This document shows positions 9,601 through 17,325 of a stretch of DNA of 23,813 nucleotides, in pieces. Made by a program: the position numbers and the translations under genes. Source of the DNA: a virus; IMG/VR virus record IMGVR_UViG_3300006868_000112, positions 1 through 23,813 of that record; one strand, given 5' to 3'. Below the pieces are notes generated by a model. The model had not been told where the DNA came from and made no database searches. It worked only from the letters and a program-made list of their open reading frames with translations. Numbering within the stretch: the stretch's first letter is position 1; each line of letters opens with the position of its first letter.

Positions 9601-10946
9601 GCGCTGGGGGGAATGACAACAAGCGCGCCACTTGCTCCCGGCGTGCTGTTGAAGTCCAAGCTAATCCGCATTTGGTTAGGCTTAAGGTCGTACGCCTCAC
9701 GACTACCTGCAAAAATCTCAGCGGACCCTGCGGTATTGCGAACAAGCTTGCCTGTTTTAAAAGCCGCTTGTCCTTCGCTGAACAGTTGACCCCAAGGCAT
9801 GTTGGGCAAGGCTTCAAAGATTTTGTCTGTGTTGTACCCACTGATTTCAGCGCGCATAGTGCCTTGCACAAATGCAGCTTTTGCCGCCGTGTCAGACAAC
9901 ACTGCGTCTGCATCCAAGCCAAAGTCGCGCATGATGCTTAGACGGTCCCTGTAAGCTTGCAGTGTGGCTTGGCGGCTTTCTTCGTCGTCAAACTTTGTGT
10001 CTTCAACCGGGCCAGTAAGATTAAGCCCAAACCACTGGCGCACTGCTTGGTCAACGGAGCCTTCGCTGACGCCACGATACTGCGCCCAGAAGCCCATATA
10101 GCGCACGCCATCTTCCATGCTTTTGAACGCAGGCACGGCACGTTGCACTTTGTCCAGGTTCAGCAGGTCCGTGCCGTTAGACACAATGTCCGCACCAAAC
10201 ACGTCGTAGGCTTTTTGCTTCACGCTTTCGGGCGCGTCGGCAATCCAGTTGATAAAGCCAGGGTTATTAAGCTCAAGGTTCGCTGGGGTGTTGACGCCAA
10301 CTTGCTCACCCAGCGCAGCGTATTGCGTACTGCCTGGTGTTGCCGCTGGGGTAACGGTGTAGTTCACACCGCTAGTGCGTCCTGCTTGCTCGATTGCACT
10401 GTAAAGGTCAGGCGCAATGTCCGTGTTGTGCACGGTAACGCCGCCTTGCGACATATCGTTGCTGACCGTTGGGAACGCACCCAAGCCAGCCATCACGCTT
10501 TCGCCCAAGGCAAACGCAGCGTTGTTGCCTTGTGCGTTCATAATGCTGAATTCTTCAGCAGCGCTAAGCTGGTCGCGAATGTCCGCGTCTTGCTCACGCA
10601 GAACGGCTAGCTGCAAGCGCTCCCTGTCCGCCTGCAAAGCGAATGCGTTACGCTGTTCTTGCAGGTCCAAGCGCTTCTGTTGAATCTGCAAGTCTTTCTG
10701 GCGCTGTTCGCCACGCAGTTGCTCGCGCTGGTTCTCCATAATCGCGCCACTCAGCTGATTGAACCGCTGGCCCAGCGCTCCGTAGCTATCCGCTAACGAA
10801 CCTGTTGCGCGCCGCAGTTGCCCGTATGCCTGCGCAAGCTCACCCAATGCGCTGGCTTCACGGTCGTCAAGCAATGGGCGGAAGTAGCTATCACGCCGTG
10901 CAACGGGTGCTGCACCAGGATTGATTGGAGAGATAAATTCAACCAT
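6621..10946 (-). CDS. gp15-like internal virion protein with candidate cell-wall-hydrolase domains
   Basis: At 1441 residues this is about twice T7 gp15 (747), yet it occupies the gp15 position between gp14- and gp16-like genes. Residues 60-120 are a Gln/Arg-rich coiled coil. Residues 224-340 resemble a lysozyme-like muralytic domain of phage structural proteins: L-E-L-N-N-P-G-F-I-N-W, then F-K-S-M-E-D-G-V-R-Y-M at 274 and further W-F-G-L. Residues 425-585 form a second compact domain with S-N-T-I-H-T-E-P-F-F (H499, E501) and A-P-H-E-E-G-R-E-G-A (H543), spaced as metal or catalytic residues might be. The remaining 850 residues are helical and structural. It would be ejected and could open the wall during DNA entry, a task T7 assigns to gp16. 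Ejection-core role is confident; the enzyme calls are tentative. It overlaps the gp16-like start by four bases. Confidence 0.8.
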   Translation of the reverse strand: MVEFISPINPGAAPVARRDSYFRPLLDDREASALGELAQAYGQLRRATGSLADSYGALGQRFNQLSGAIMENQREQLRGEQRQKDLQIQQKRLDLQEQRNAFALQADRERLQLAVLREQDADIRDQLSAAEEFSIMNAQGNNAAFALGESVMAGLGAFPTVSNDMSQGGVTVHNTDIAPDLYSAIEQAGRTSGVNYTVTPAATPGSTQYAALGEQVGVNTPANLELNNPGFINWIADAPESVKQKAYDVFGADIVSNGTDLLNLDKVQRAVPAFKSMEDGVRYMGFWAQYRGVSEGSVDQAVRQWFGLNLTGPVEDTKFDDEESRQATLQAYRDRLSIMRDFGLDADAVLSDTAAKAAFVQGTMRAEISGYNTDKIFEALPNMPWGQLFSEGQAAFKTGKLVRNTAGSAEIFAGSREAYDLKPNQMRISLDFNSTPGASGALVVIPPSATPQQTKQAKAYVDGVQKLFQEFGYEGYTLSQGNGIQVSGGGNRGLSNTIHTEPFFAEDPMAVQIFMLPEFQKRYANLLMRTLGAIDGAVIMAPHEEGREGAVMNVDGNIITERQFALDTLIPNLQAMRQEGLPGNKINIAADDGARPLAMDGSDPSGNVAVQALEGYGVAVNGGESGDAMTVGFTDDAVAAALQTQLGADYAEWFAEDGSASAAVDAVQAAGAQLRAELNMYRNIIESNTGGKIDEQSFRNLPHVQRAYQRFYKAFDNVQSSMLNAAFQDAKNEIKLNYEYAEQTKIIPFIEDLSGSEMNQLIARHGEPVEVFKALISSESGLSIEEIETHLENGDLAKLKAWGTFTEKLRATARENSDNYAINAVQVEVQSADKRGETKAEALLRQRPIDIKKFTLDLLGDLESYSALSESTELNGAQLNDFTQKLGTLQEIMSSKAVTDLFGKIQTGNGGNTLFQDAADVLETVGDYQEKALKETFNAERFTQAVTANGPLAPYEVLRQGEDGKLRTVFKTELSAEKAARNQLLNEQANAALAKEDAGMLRGVFEQAQSWGMPGYGAKLLDQLNIEPDELGRMDMGQFNLIVESALSANVDIVETFQGDPLAALAAMRVQQEGGTFADAALAIDSIVQNNIGQDTLQFITDLQIGGVEPQLADVVRLEVVTQAAELGLFGRSAETQQKIAKLTNDAMNKTLKTKSITIADSSGVLFDNLLTDVSARWVNKDRNMLSPVGDALSGINERVFGTQDVYEKNVARIVAGVFVENFRGPLEEAGRKDAMNGILDSLVIGNQSAYIAESPKSFIARNVLVEGKEGVPGIQGFAHFDLEDAGSTRVNIMGQDGTSAPAYLLNNTKSFDKNYTQRLQATVQLADGRDFVVDLDPKDLQPMLGAQSVVSLTGSNILNSELTQTRRIGMESSIDTGSMIAYTVPEQVLLDALPDEATGEISTIDFSYQYAMGSETAAFAVSRALIDEAIHNTQAQRVSQ

Positions 10947-10948
10947 TG

Positions 10949-11746
10949 TTACCGCCCGTATGGATTGAAGTTAAGAAGGTTGCGCGCTGCCACGTTTGTC
11001 ATGGCCGTACCCAGCGCGGCGTTTGCTTGATTGTACTGCATCTGGTTGTTCAAGCCCTGCATGGTCATGGCGCTACTTTGCTGCATAGTGCTGCGCTGCG
11101 ACTGCAAGCTTTGGATGTTTGTAAACGCGTTGGTGAACCCGGTTACTGCGCCGATTGCCGTACCAAATGCCTGTAGCTGCGTCTGTTGCGCGCCGATGTA
11201 AGCGGCTTGTCTGCGCACCTCAATCGCTTGGATTTGTGCTGGCGACATACGCGGCTCCAAGACGCTAGCAATACGCGCAGTGGTCTCGTCACGCGCTTGC
11301 TCTTTAAGTGCTTGGCCGTAGCGCCGCATAGCCTTTGCCCGGTTCGCCAGACGGTTTTCGTTGCGTCCGCTCTCTGCGTTGATTGCAGCAATTGTGTCTT
11401 GCACAGAAACACCTGACCTACCCAGCGTGGCGTTTGTTGCTTGCGTTGTGCCGCGCACGTTACGTGCTGCAACTAACTGGTCAAACGCTTGGCGCTGTAC
11501 CTCTTTGACGTTCTCTACTGTTTGTTCGTCAATCTGTTCTTGCTGTAGCGCGAAGCTATCAAGAGCCAGTTTCTTGTTGGTTTCGTATTGCCGTTGCTGC
11601 GCAGCGTATTGCTCAAGCAGCATTTGACGCTCAACGCTTGCTTGCTTGTCAGCCAGCGCACGCTGTTGCCCAGCGAGACGGGCTTGCTGCCCAGCCATCG
11701 CCAGGTTCATGACCGGGCCGATAAAACTAGCTACTGCGGTGCACAT
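10949..11746 (-). CDS. T7 gp14-like internal virion (ejection core) protein
   Basis: This 265-residue protein is expected in the internal core stacked on the portal and ejected first, with gp14 forming the outer-membrane pore in T7. The start M-C-T-A-V-A-S-F-I-G matches the M-C-x-A type start of T7 gp14. It is Gln- and Ala-rich and helical, with a long coiled-coil-like region at about 20-95 and a central D-T-I-A-A-I-N-A-E-S-G segment. The frame extends upstream to 11830, but GAGGAT about 9 bases before ATG 11746 and the conserved start favour the shorter form. Residues 185-230 are Ala/Gly-rich and apolar, a possible membrane-insertion stretch. The gp15-like gene follows after 2 bases. Confidence 0.88.
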   Translation of the reverse strand: MCTAVASFIGPVMNLAMAGQQARLAGQQRALADKQASVERQMLLEQYAAQQRQYETNKKLALDSFALQQEQIDEQTVENVKEVQRQAFDQLVAARNVRGTTQATNATLGRSGVSVQDTIAAINAESGRNENRLANRAKAMRRYGQALKEQARDETTARIASVLEPRMSPAQIQAIEVRRQAAYIGAQQTQLQAFGTAIGAVTGFTNAFTNIQSLQSQRSTMQQSSAMTMQGLNNQMQYNQANAALGTAMTNVAARNLLNFNPYGR

Positions 11747-12218
11747 GCCGTAAATCCTCGCGGTGCAGGTAGAAGGCCTTGAAGTAAGCGCCGTTCCACT
11801 TTTGAATCTTAGGGTGCCACTGTGCGCCAAGCCACGTCAGCCAACGTTCGTGAAGCTGATTGCTTGTGTGCACTAGGTTGACGAAGGTAAGCCAATCGCC
11901 GTGTTCGTACATTTGCTCAAGCACGTCACCACTGCGGCGCAGAAATGTTGTGGCGTGGTCGTAAACCCAATCGGTTGTCACCATCCATGCAACGCCAACT
12001 TCGTCTTGGTCTGTACGCACCACGCCAGCCAAAGCTACAGGCGTACCGTCCGCTTCCCCGGCCAGCAAAATGCTGCTGTTTTCTGCGCTTGTTTCAACTT
12101 GCTCGACTGGTGGCACGTCTTTGTTCACGTAACGCGCCTCGACAAGATCAGGTTCCCGCAAGTTGTTTGCGACGTGGTGAACGTGGTGCTGCTTAGCGGG
12201 TACAATCTCAAACGTCAT
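11727..12218 (-). CDS. T7 gp13-like internal virion protein (DUF2833)
   Basis: This 163-residue protein sits between tail tube B and the gp14-like gene, the T7 gp13 position; gp13 is needed to make infective virions. The N-terminal half (M-T-F-E-I-V-P-A-K) and the central G-V-A-W-M-V-T-T-D segment with Y-E-H-G-D-W-L-T-F-V-N-L-V-H-T-S-N and W-L-G-A-Q-W-H further on resemble a GNAT-like acyltransferase fold, which I link to DUF2833. No clear acetyl-CoA-binding loop (R/Q-x-x-G-x-G/A) is visible, so enzymatic activity is unlikely. The ATG at 12218 overlaps the previous stop by four bases; an upstream in-frame start at 12257 would lie inside tail tube B and is not favoured. The last 20 bases overlap the gp14-like start. 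Confidence 0.8.
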   Translation of the reverse strand: MTFEIVPAKQHHVHHVANNLREPDLVEARYVNKDVPPVEQVETSAENSSILLAGEADGTPVALAGVVRTDQDEVGVAWMVTTDWVYDHATTFLRRSGDVLEQMYEHGDWLTFVNLVHTSNQLHERWLTWLGAQWHPKIQKWNGAYFKAFYLHREDLRHVHRSS

Positions 12219-15200
12219 CGCACACTCACAGCCTTCGGGCTTACAAACCCTTGCCACTCAAGTGACGTTAACGTGCTTGGCAAGACCGTACTGTTCTTAA
12301 AGACAATCTTGCACTTTTGGTTCTGCGCGAACACAGGGAACCGGAAGCTTTCAGACGCGAACCGTCGCGTGCCTAACGAAAAGTCTGCAACACCCGGTTT
12401 AAAAGCCTCGTAGTCGTACTTACGCGCCTGCCTACCGTCCGCTGTAACCTCTACGTCAAACGAGCTAGTGTCATCACAGGTTACGGTGCAGTACCGAAGT
12501 TGTAAGCGTGCGTCGGTTTTTCCAACGTTAGACTCACCTGCTTTATAGAAGATTGGCGATTGCTCGTAGGTCAGCGTGTACGCCCTGCCTATCACAAAGT
12601 CTGGCGTAACTGCTGTCGTGATGTTGTTCAGCACCCTGTCTTCCGGCGTAAGGAACACACCGTCCAAACGCCCTATAACAATGACCTTTGTGTTGTCTGT
12701 GTTCACAACGATTGCGTTTATCGCGTCTGCATTTGCCTGCGTCGGGCTTGCCAAGAACGTTCCCGTCGCTGCGGCTAGAGCTGCCTGACTGCTTGCGCTG
12801 TCAATCTCAATGTTCAACGCCGCAACCAACGGAGTGCCGACGCCGTATGCTGCTGCGTCCGTAAAGATTGTGCGAATGTCTGTCGCTGTTGTTTTGTACG
12901 GAAGCTCAACAACACTAAAGTCCAAGCCATCAGGAAGCGGGATAGCAAGCAAATTGCTGCTGCTTAGTGAACTAGTGCTGTACGCAAACGCGTTTTGATT
13001 AGCTTGACTTACCCCGTCGGCGCTGTCCTGTCTGTCACCTTCAACGTTAATACATTGCGCACGCGTCACTCGAAAATCAGCAAGAACTGGGAACGACTTA
13101 GGATTCACCTCTGTGATTTCATTGAGCGGGATGCGCACCATATGCGTCCTCTCTTGGTACGCGCCAAAGTTCGTCCCGGTGCTGTTGTCTAGCTCAAGCG
13201 TCTTGACGTAATCCGGCACGCGTACAGCACAGATAAGATGCAGGTAGTCTTCAAGTACCTCAACGTTAACAATGCGCGTGTCGTCTTCAAGTAACCACTT
13301 ACTCCACGCACTCTGCAAACGTTGGTTTGTTGCGTCGTAATAGTTGTACACGTACAAACAATTCGTATTCGTATGCGATAGCGCAATAAGAATGTTTTTC
13401 TTTGCGCTGTACGCCAGCTTGTGCACGTCGCTAGGAATGTACTTAGGGACTTGCGTAGTGACCTCGTTACTTTCCAAAATGTCCGTATCAATGTCAGCGC
13501 GGAACTCTCGCACTGTCGTACGTTCAACGTCGTTTACTGCTGCAAATACGCTTTTGCCGACGCGCTGTGGCCGCGCAAGCAGTGACGTAGCGTGAGCGCC
13601 TGTCTGCTGGATAAGGCTTGTTGCTGGGGTTAGTGCGCCACTAGACACCAAGCGATATTGAGCGCGCTCGCTAAACAGAAGCAACGTGTTTGCAAACGGG
13701 GCGGCGTAGTTAAGCTTTGCCACGTCGCCCGTCGAAGCGTTTAGATCAATCCGGTCGTCATCTAGTAACTGCACAACCGTTGAGCGAAAAAAGTTTGTAG
13801 TCTGTCCGTAGTCAGTCCCGCTCAAAATTATATTTTCTCCCGCGAGAAAACCAAGGCGACCGCCGTGAACAAAAACGTCATTGATCGTAGAGCCAACAAA
13901 CGAAGGTACTGCGTTGCTGTCGCTATCGCCAGAAATACGCGGGGCATACTGGTGGCGGGTCAACGTGAAATATGGCGTACCGTCCTCTTCAAACAGTCGC
14001 TGGATTTTATGCGGAAGGGTACCCTCATCCAAAATGTACGGTGTCTGATAGGTCTCCACGTACTTTTCTTGATTGTAATCGGCAAGAACGTAGTACCCAC
14101 TGTCACCAATGTCACCCCCCACAAGCGTTACAGCTCCCGGTGCCGCTGTTCCTGAGCCGGGACCACCTGTGCTAAGGGCGGCTAGGTCTTGGAATGTGCC
14201 GACTGACGGAAAGTTGTTACCTGTGTTTACAACTGTGTGAGTCAGAGTAGCGACTGACCAAGGCTGCACATCAGGGAAGACGTTGGGGCCAAGCCAATCG
14301 CTCGCAGAATGCTCTCCTGCGACAACAAAGATAATATCGTTTAGCAGCGTTTCTTCAGCAGTGGTCAGCCCTGACCCACTAGCAATTCCAGTGTTGCTAA
14401 ATGCACTTCCAGCTATTGAGTGTACGCTTAACCCACCCCCAGGCGAAAGGTTCCCAAAATCAATGTCAGGATTAGCATGAGGCCGGATAGCATCGCCAGC
14501 ATAACTGTGGAGCGTAGGGTGGTCGTTTACGCGCAAAAGTCGATACGTTGCACCGTTGTCGTCGGATATTTCTAGCTTACCCGTTGTTGCGTTAATGTTT
14601 AAATCATAGGTCAACGTGCGCCCGTTTACTGTTGGCCTGCTTGAAGACGGCCCATAAGCGCCAGCGGTGCGCGACTTAATCGTATAATCAATGTATGAAT
14701 TTTGTTGGTGATCGACATACGTGGTTGAAAAGAATGGCCCTGCAAGCAAGTCATTTGGCGACAAACTGTATGTACCTGCGGACGTAATACTTCTTTGCAG
14801 CATTTGCGCAAGAAGTTGTGGTGCGTTTGTGTATGACCCCACAGTTGGAATAATGAAGTAAGTGTATTGGTTGACGTTAGCTGCCGCACCTGTATCGGGT
14901 CGAGTTGCATCCGCGTTAGCGCGGTCAGTGAACGTCACGGAAAGCGAGGTAAAAAAGCTGCTTAACGACGTTGTATTACTAGAGACAGCACCGATTGCAA
15001 TATTACGATTGTCAACTTGAAACCCCCACTGTTGGCCGCTGCTTTGGTTTAGGACTGAATTACTTATCTGAATGCGGAAGACCGGCCCGCCTAGCGTACT
15101 ACGCTGCGCCGTGTAGTTTGGGCTAGAGCTACCGTCATCCCCACCGCCACCGCCGCGTTCCGTGTCGTAAGATAGTTGCGGATAAGTGGCAAAATGGTGG

Positions 15201-15661
15201 GCTTCGAAGTTACGGTTCTCACCGCCAGAAACAGTCACGTTCCGGTTGACCACAAACGTCGTGTCAGCCACGGTCGCGAACCGTAGGCTTTGAGCATAGT
15301 CAGTCGTTCCGCTAGTCAGGTAGTCGGTTGAGGCGCTATCGTCCACTTCGACCCGCAACGCTTGCCCGGTGTCAGCATCGAAGGCACGCAGCCCGTTACT
15401 GTCTACGGTTAGCGCGTAGTGTTCCGTAGCGTCTCGGTCAATCCAGTGCACCGCAGCCTTATCGTCTAGCACCAAGTCACTTGTCGTACCGTACGGGTGC
15501 ATTTCGCCCAGCCACTCAGCGGCTTGGCGTTTCTGCATGCCCGTCACCGGACTAAGCATCGCGTTCTCGCACGCTTCCGCTGTGTTGCTGTACCGCAAGT
15601 TGTCTGCCTGCTGCGAGACACCGCCAGTTAGATTTGGGATTGTGTCTGAGATAAGCGGCAC
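12215..15661 (-). CDS. Tail tubular protein B (nozzle), T7 gp12-like, enlarged
   Basis: This 1148-residue protein builds the tail nozzle, the DNA exit channel. The N terminus L-T-G-G-V-S-Q-Q-A-D-N-L-R-Y (11-24), F-V-V-N-R-N-V at about 136-142, and P-S-F-V-G-S-T-I-N-D-V-F ... R-L-G-F-L-A-G-E-N-I-I-L-S at 585-613 align closely with T7 gp12. T7 gp12 is about 794 residues; most of the extra length lies between the second and third landmarks (about residues 165-580). That segment begins with a glycine-aspartate-serine linker (G-G-G-G-G-D-D-G-S-S-S) and is rich in Ser, Thr, Asn and Gly. The start is GTG at 15661 with GGGAG 8 bases upstream. The stop overlaps the next gene by four bases (ATGA). Core identity is certain; the insert has no function I recognise. 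Confidence 0.92.
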   Translation of the reverse strand: MPLISDTIPNLTGGVSQQADNLRYSNTAEACENAMLSPVTGMQKRQAAEWLGEMHPYGTTSDLVLDDKAAVHWIDRDATEHYALTVDSNGLRAFDADTGQALRVEVDDSASTDYLTSGTTDYAQSLRFATVADTTFVVNRNVTVSGGENRNFEAHHFATYPQLSYDTERGGGGGDDGSSSPNYTAQRSTLGGPVFRIQISNSVLNQSSGQQWGFQVDNRNIAIGAVSSNTTSLSSFFTSLSVTFTDRANADATRPDTGAAANVNQYTYFIIPTVGSYTNAPQLLAQMLQRSITSAGTYSLSPNDLLAGPFFSTTYVDHQQNSYIDYTIKSRTAGAYGPSSSRPTVNGRTLTYDLNINATTGKLEISDDNGATYRLLRVNDHPTLHSYAGDAIRPHANPDIDFGNLSPGGGLSVHSIAGSAFSNTGIASGSGLTTAEETLLNDIIFVVAGEHSASDWLGPNVFPDVQPWSVATLTHTVVNTGNNFPSVGTFQDLAALSTGGPGSGTAAPGAVTLVGGDIGDSGYYVLADYNQEKYVETYQTPYILDEGTLPHKIQRLFEEDGTPYFTLTRHQYAPRISGDSDSNAVPSFVGSTINDVFVHGGRLGFLAGENIILSGTDYGQTTNFFRSTVVQLLDDDRIDLNASTGDVAKLNYAAPFANTLLLFSERAQYRLVSSGALTPATSLIQQTGAHATSLLARPQRVGKSVFAAVNDVERTTVREFRADIDTDILESNEVTTQVPKYIPSDVHKLAYSAKKNILIALSHTNTNCLYVYNYYDATNQRLQSAWSKWLLEDDTRIVNVEVLEDYLHLICAVRVPDYVKTLELDNSTGTNFGAYQERTHMVRIPLNEITEVNPKSFPVLADFRVTRAQCINVEGDRQDSADGVSQANQNAFAYSTSSLSSSNLLAIPLPDGLDFSVVELPYKTTATDIRTIFTDAAAYGVGTPLVAALNIEIDSASSQAALAAATGTFLASPTQANADAINAIVVNTDNTKVIVIGRLDGVFLTPEDRVLNNITTAVTPDFVIGRAYTLTYEQSPIFYKAGESNVGKTDARLQLRYCTVTCDDTSSFDVEVTADGRQARKYDYEAFKPGVADFSLGTRRFASESFRFPVFAQNQKCKIVFKNSTVLPSTLTSLEWQGFVSPKAVSVR

Positions 15662-15663
15662 GA

Positions 15664-16257
15664 TTAAACTCCCTGTCGCCAGGTAACGCTGCGTGTTGTG
15701 GTGCTACCAGTGAGCATGCTGTACCCACTGACGCGTAGGTGTTCTGTCATAAGCGTGCTGTACGCAATCGCTTCGTCAATGCGGTCGCCCTGCGCCAAGC
15801 TTTCGCTACTGATCGTTTGCTCTTGGAACATTCGCGCTGCACGCAGTGTAACAAAGCGGCGCGCTGATTCCGGCATTTCGTCAAACGGTAAGCTAACGGT
15901 AAGGTTAACGGTAATGTCCTTGTCAAAATTGTACGTGTGCTTGCTGCGGTCGTAGAGCCTACGGCCTCGCTGCACTAGAGCCAGTCCTTTGTCTTGCCCT
16001 GCGGGTTCCACCATCATCGTGTTCGTGGGCAGAACGATTTCGCCTTTATTGTTGCGCAACATTTTGCGCTCAAGGTCGGTATTCCAGTGCCAGCTTTTAG
16101 TTTGTAACTCACGGCTAACGTTAGTGAGCAAGCTGCGCGCCATCAATGCGTCGACAAGCGTTTCGTCTTCCAAGCTCGATACACTGGTTTCGCCAATGTT
16201 GTTCAGTATCGCGTTGACTGCTTCAAGCTCCGTGCTTGCAATAATGGCTAAGCTCAT
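15664..16257 (-). CDS. Tail tubular protein A, T7 gp11-like
   Basis: This 197-residue adaptor protein forms the ring between portal and tail nozzle. Similarity to T7 gp11 is seen in the N-terminal E-A-V-N-A-I-L-N-N-I-G-E pattern, the E-L-Q-T-K-S-W-H-W-N-T-D segment and the R-R-F-V-T-L-R-A-A-R-M-F-Q helix near the C-terminal half. The frame is open up to 16302, but that would place the start inside the terminator stem; ATG at 16257 begins M-S-L-A-I-I-A-S-T-E, as family members do, with AAGG upstream. It is separated from the tail tube B start by two bases, so the two tail tube genes are co-translated in order. Confidence 0.92.
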   Translation of the reverse strand: MSLAIIASTELEAVNAILNNIGETSVSSLEDETLVDALMARSLLTNVSRELQTKSWHWNTDLERKMLRNNKGEIVLPTNTMMVEPAGQDKGLALVQRGRRLYDRSKHTYNFDKDITVNLTVSLPFDEMPESARRFVTLRAARMFQEQTISSESLAQGDRIDEAIAYSTLMTEHLRVSGYSMLTGSTTTRSVTWRQGV

Positions 16258-16276
16258 GGTCCGTACCTTGTCTGTG

Positions 16277-16304
16277 AAAAAAAGGTGGACCCGAAGGCCC
16301 ACCC
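16277..16304 (-). terminator. Intrinsic terminator directly after the capsid gene
   Basis: On the transcribed strand an 8-bp stem GGTGGGCC / GGTCCACC (one G-U pair) closes a TTCG tetraloop and is followed by seven Ts. It begins about 10 bases after the capsid stop codon and ends before the tail tube A start. It occupies the place of the T7 T-phi terminator downstream of gene 10. Read-through would be needed for the tail genes unless another promoter exists. Confidence 0.93.
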
Positions 16305-16314
16305 TTAAGCGGCT

Positions 16315-17325
16315 TTAGGAGAACGTTCCTGTAATGCCGATGATGCCTTCTTCTCGCAGAATACCATGTCCTACTGCCATACGTGCAACTGCAAGTTGTC
16401 CTTGGCGTCGAATATCATACTCAGCCTCTGTTGCCAGAGTCATAAGCTGAACAGTACCAAGTGCTTCTCGGTGCATACACAGCGCCAAGAAATTAGACAT
16501 GTTGGAACCGTACTTCGACTGGAAGTCAGGGTACTTTGCCGTGTTTGCAGACGCGCCGTGGTTGACCGCCATATTGTTGGTCATAATGATTGGCATGCCA
16601 GCAACACGCAGGACGTTAGCGTTTGCGTAGTCACCGTTTGGTGCGGTCAGAAAGTCCCGGTTCAGAATCTTGTCGTTTTGTACCAGCGCGTAATACACTT
16701 TTGGTGGTACGAAACAGTTGATTTCACCTGCGACGTTCTTTTCAGCAAACTTCTGTGCAGCCAAGTAGATACCGTCAATGATGTCGGACGTGGTGTTAGC
16801 CGTGGTGTTGGTTGCACCAGCCGCGTCAGTATCAAGATCAATCTTTTCAGCTACATCTTGGTCAGCAATACCCGCAGACGACGGGGTGATAACCTTAGAG
16901 CCAGCCATGCCGAAGAGGTTGCGATCATAAGTTTGCGCAAGTGCCTGACCCATTTGGGTAGAGAACTCAGCGCGAACATCGTAATGATTTTTTGCTTCCT
17001 CGTAATTTGAGATAAATGTGTGTGCAATTAGCATGTCGTCTATAGTGACAACTACTTCGTCTTGCTTCACATTATTACCTAGGATTTCCGTCCCTGGCGT
17101 GTGGTACTCAGCCACGGTCTTGCCGATAGCTGCGAAGGTTGCGGATTTACCTGCCTCAATCGTACGCACACGGGTGCGCTCACGCAGGACAGTTGCCGCG
17201 TTAAAGGTTGCAAGGATTTCGTTACCAAAAACCTTAAGGAAAAGTTCATTGCGGTCCGCATAAGTTGCAGCAGACCAGTCAGCGGCATTCTTGATACCAA
17301 GATGCGCCGGAGTAGCATTAGCCAT
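16315..17325 (-). CDS. Major capsid protein, T7 gp10-like (HK97 fold)
   Basis: This 336-residue protein forms the icosahedral shell, close in length to T7 gp10A (345). Supporting features are the N-terminal helix-like region followed by E-I-L-A-T-F-N-A-A-T-V at 36-46, the G-K-S-A-T-F stretch, the D-E-V-V-V-T-I-D-D segment near 90, a long N-arm/E-loop region, and the C-terminal Y-D-I-R-R-Q-G-Q-L-A followed by a G-H-G-I-L-R-E-E-type end, as seen in marine T7-like capsids. It starts at ATG with TAGGAG 8 bases upstream, the best canonical start in the structural block, and is bracketed by the structured leader and a strong terminator. This is consistent with separate, high-level expression. Only 1 of its 22 leucine codons is CTC. 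Confidence 0.95.
   Translation of the reverse strand: MANATPAHLGIKNAADWSAATYADRNELFLKVFGNEILATFNAATVLRERTRVRTIEAGKSATFAAIGKTVAEYHTPGTEILGNNVKQDEVVVTIDDMLIAHTFISNYEEAKNHYDVRAEFSTQMGQALAQTYDRNLFGMAGSKVITPSSAGIADQDVAEKIDLDTDAAGATNTTANTTSDIIDGIYLAAQKFAEKNVAGEINCFVPPKVYYALVQNDKILNRDFLTAPNGDYANANVLRVAGMPIIMTNNMAVNHGASANTAKYPDFQSKYGSNMSNFLALCMHREALGTVQLMTLATEAEYDIRRQGQLAVARMAVGHGILREEGIIGITGTFS

Noticed and set aside
9213-10610. Long plus-strand open frames (about 242 and 217 codons) opposite the gp15-like gene
   Set aside because: They are antisense shadows of a well-supported gene, with Cys/His/Arg-rich composition, no recognisable motif and no good ribosome binding site.
11747-11830. Longer start for the gp14-like gene at 11830
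   Set aside because: The extra 28 residues overlap the gp13-like gene and lack hydrophobic or conserved features; M-C-T-A at 11746 has the ribosome site and matches T7 gp14.
16258-16302. Longer start for tail tube A at 16302
   Set aside because: It would begin within the capsid terminator stem, and family members begin at the M-S-L-A sequence at 16257.
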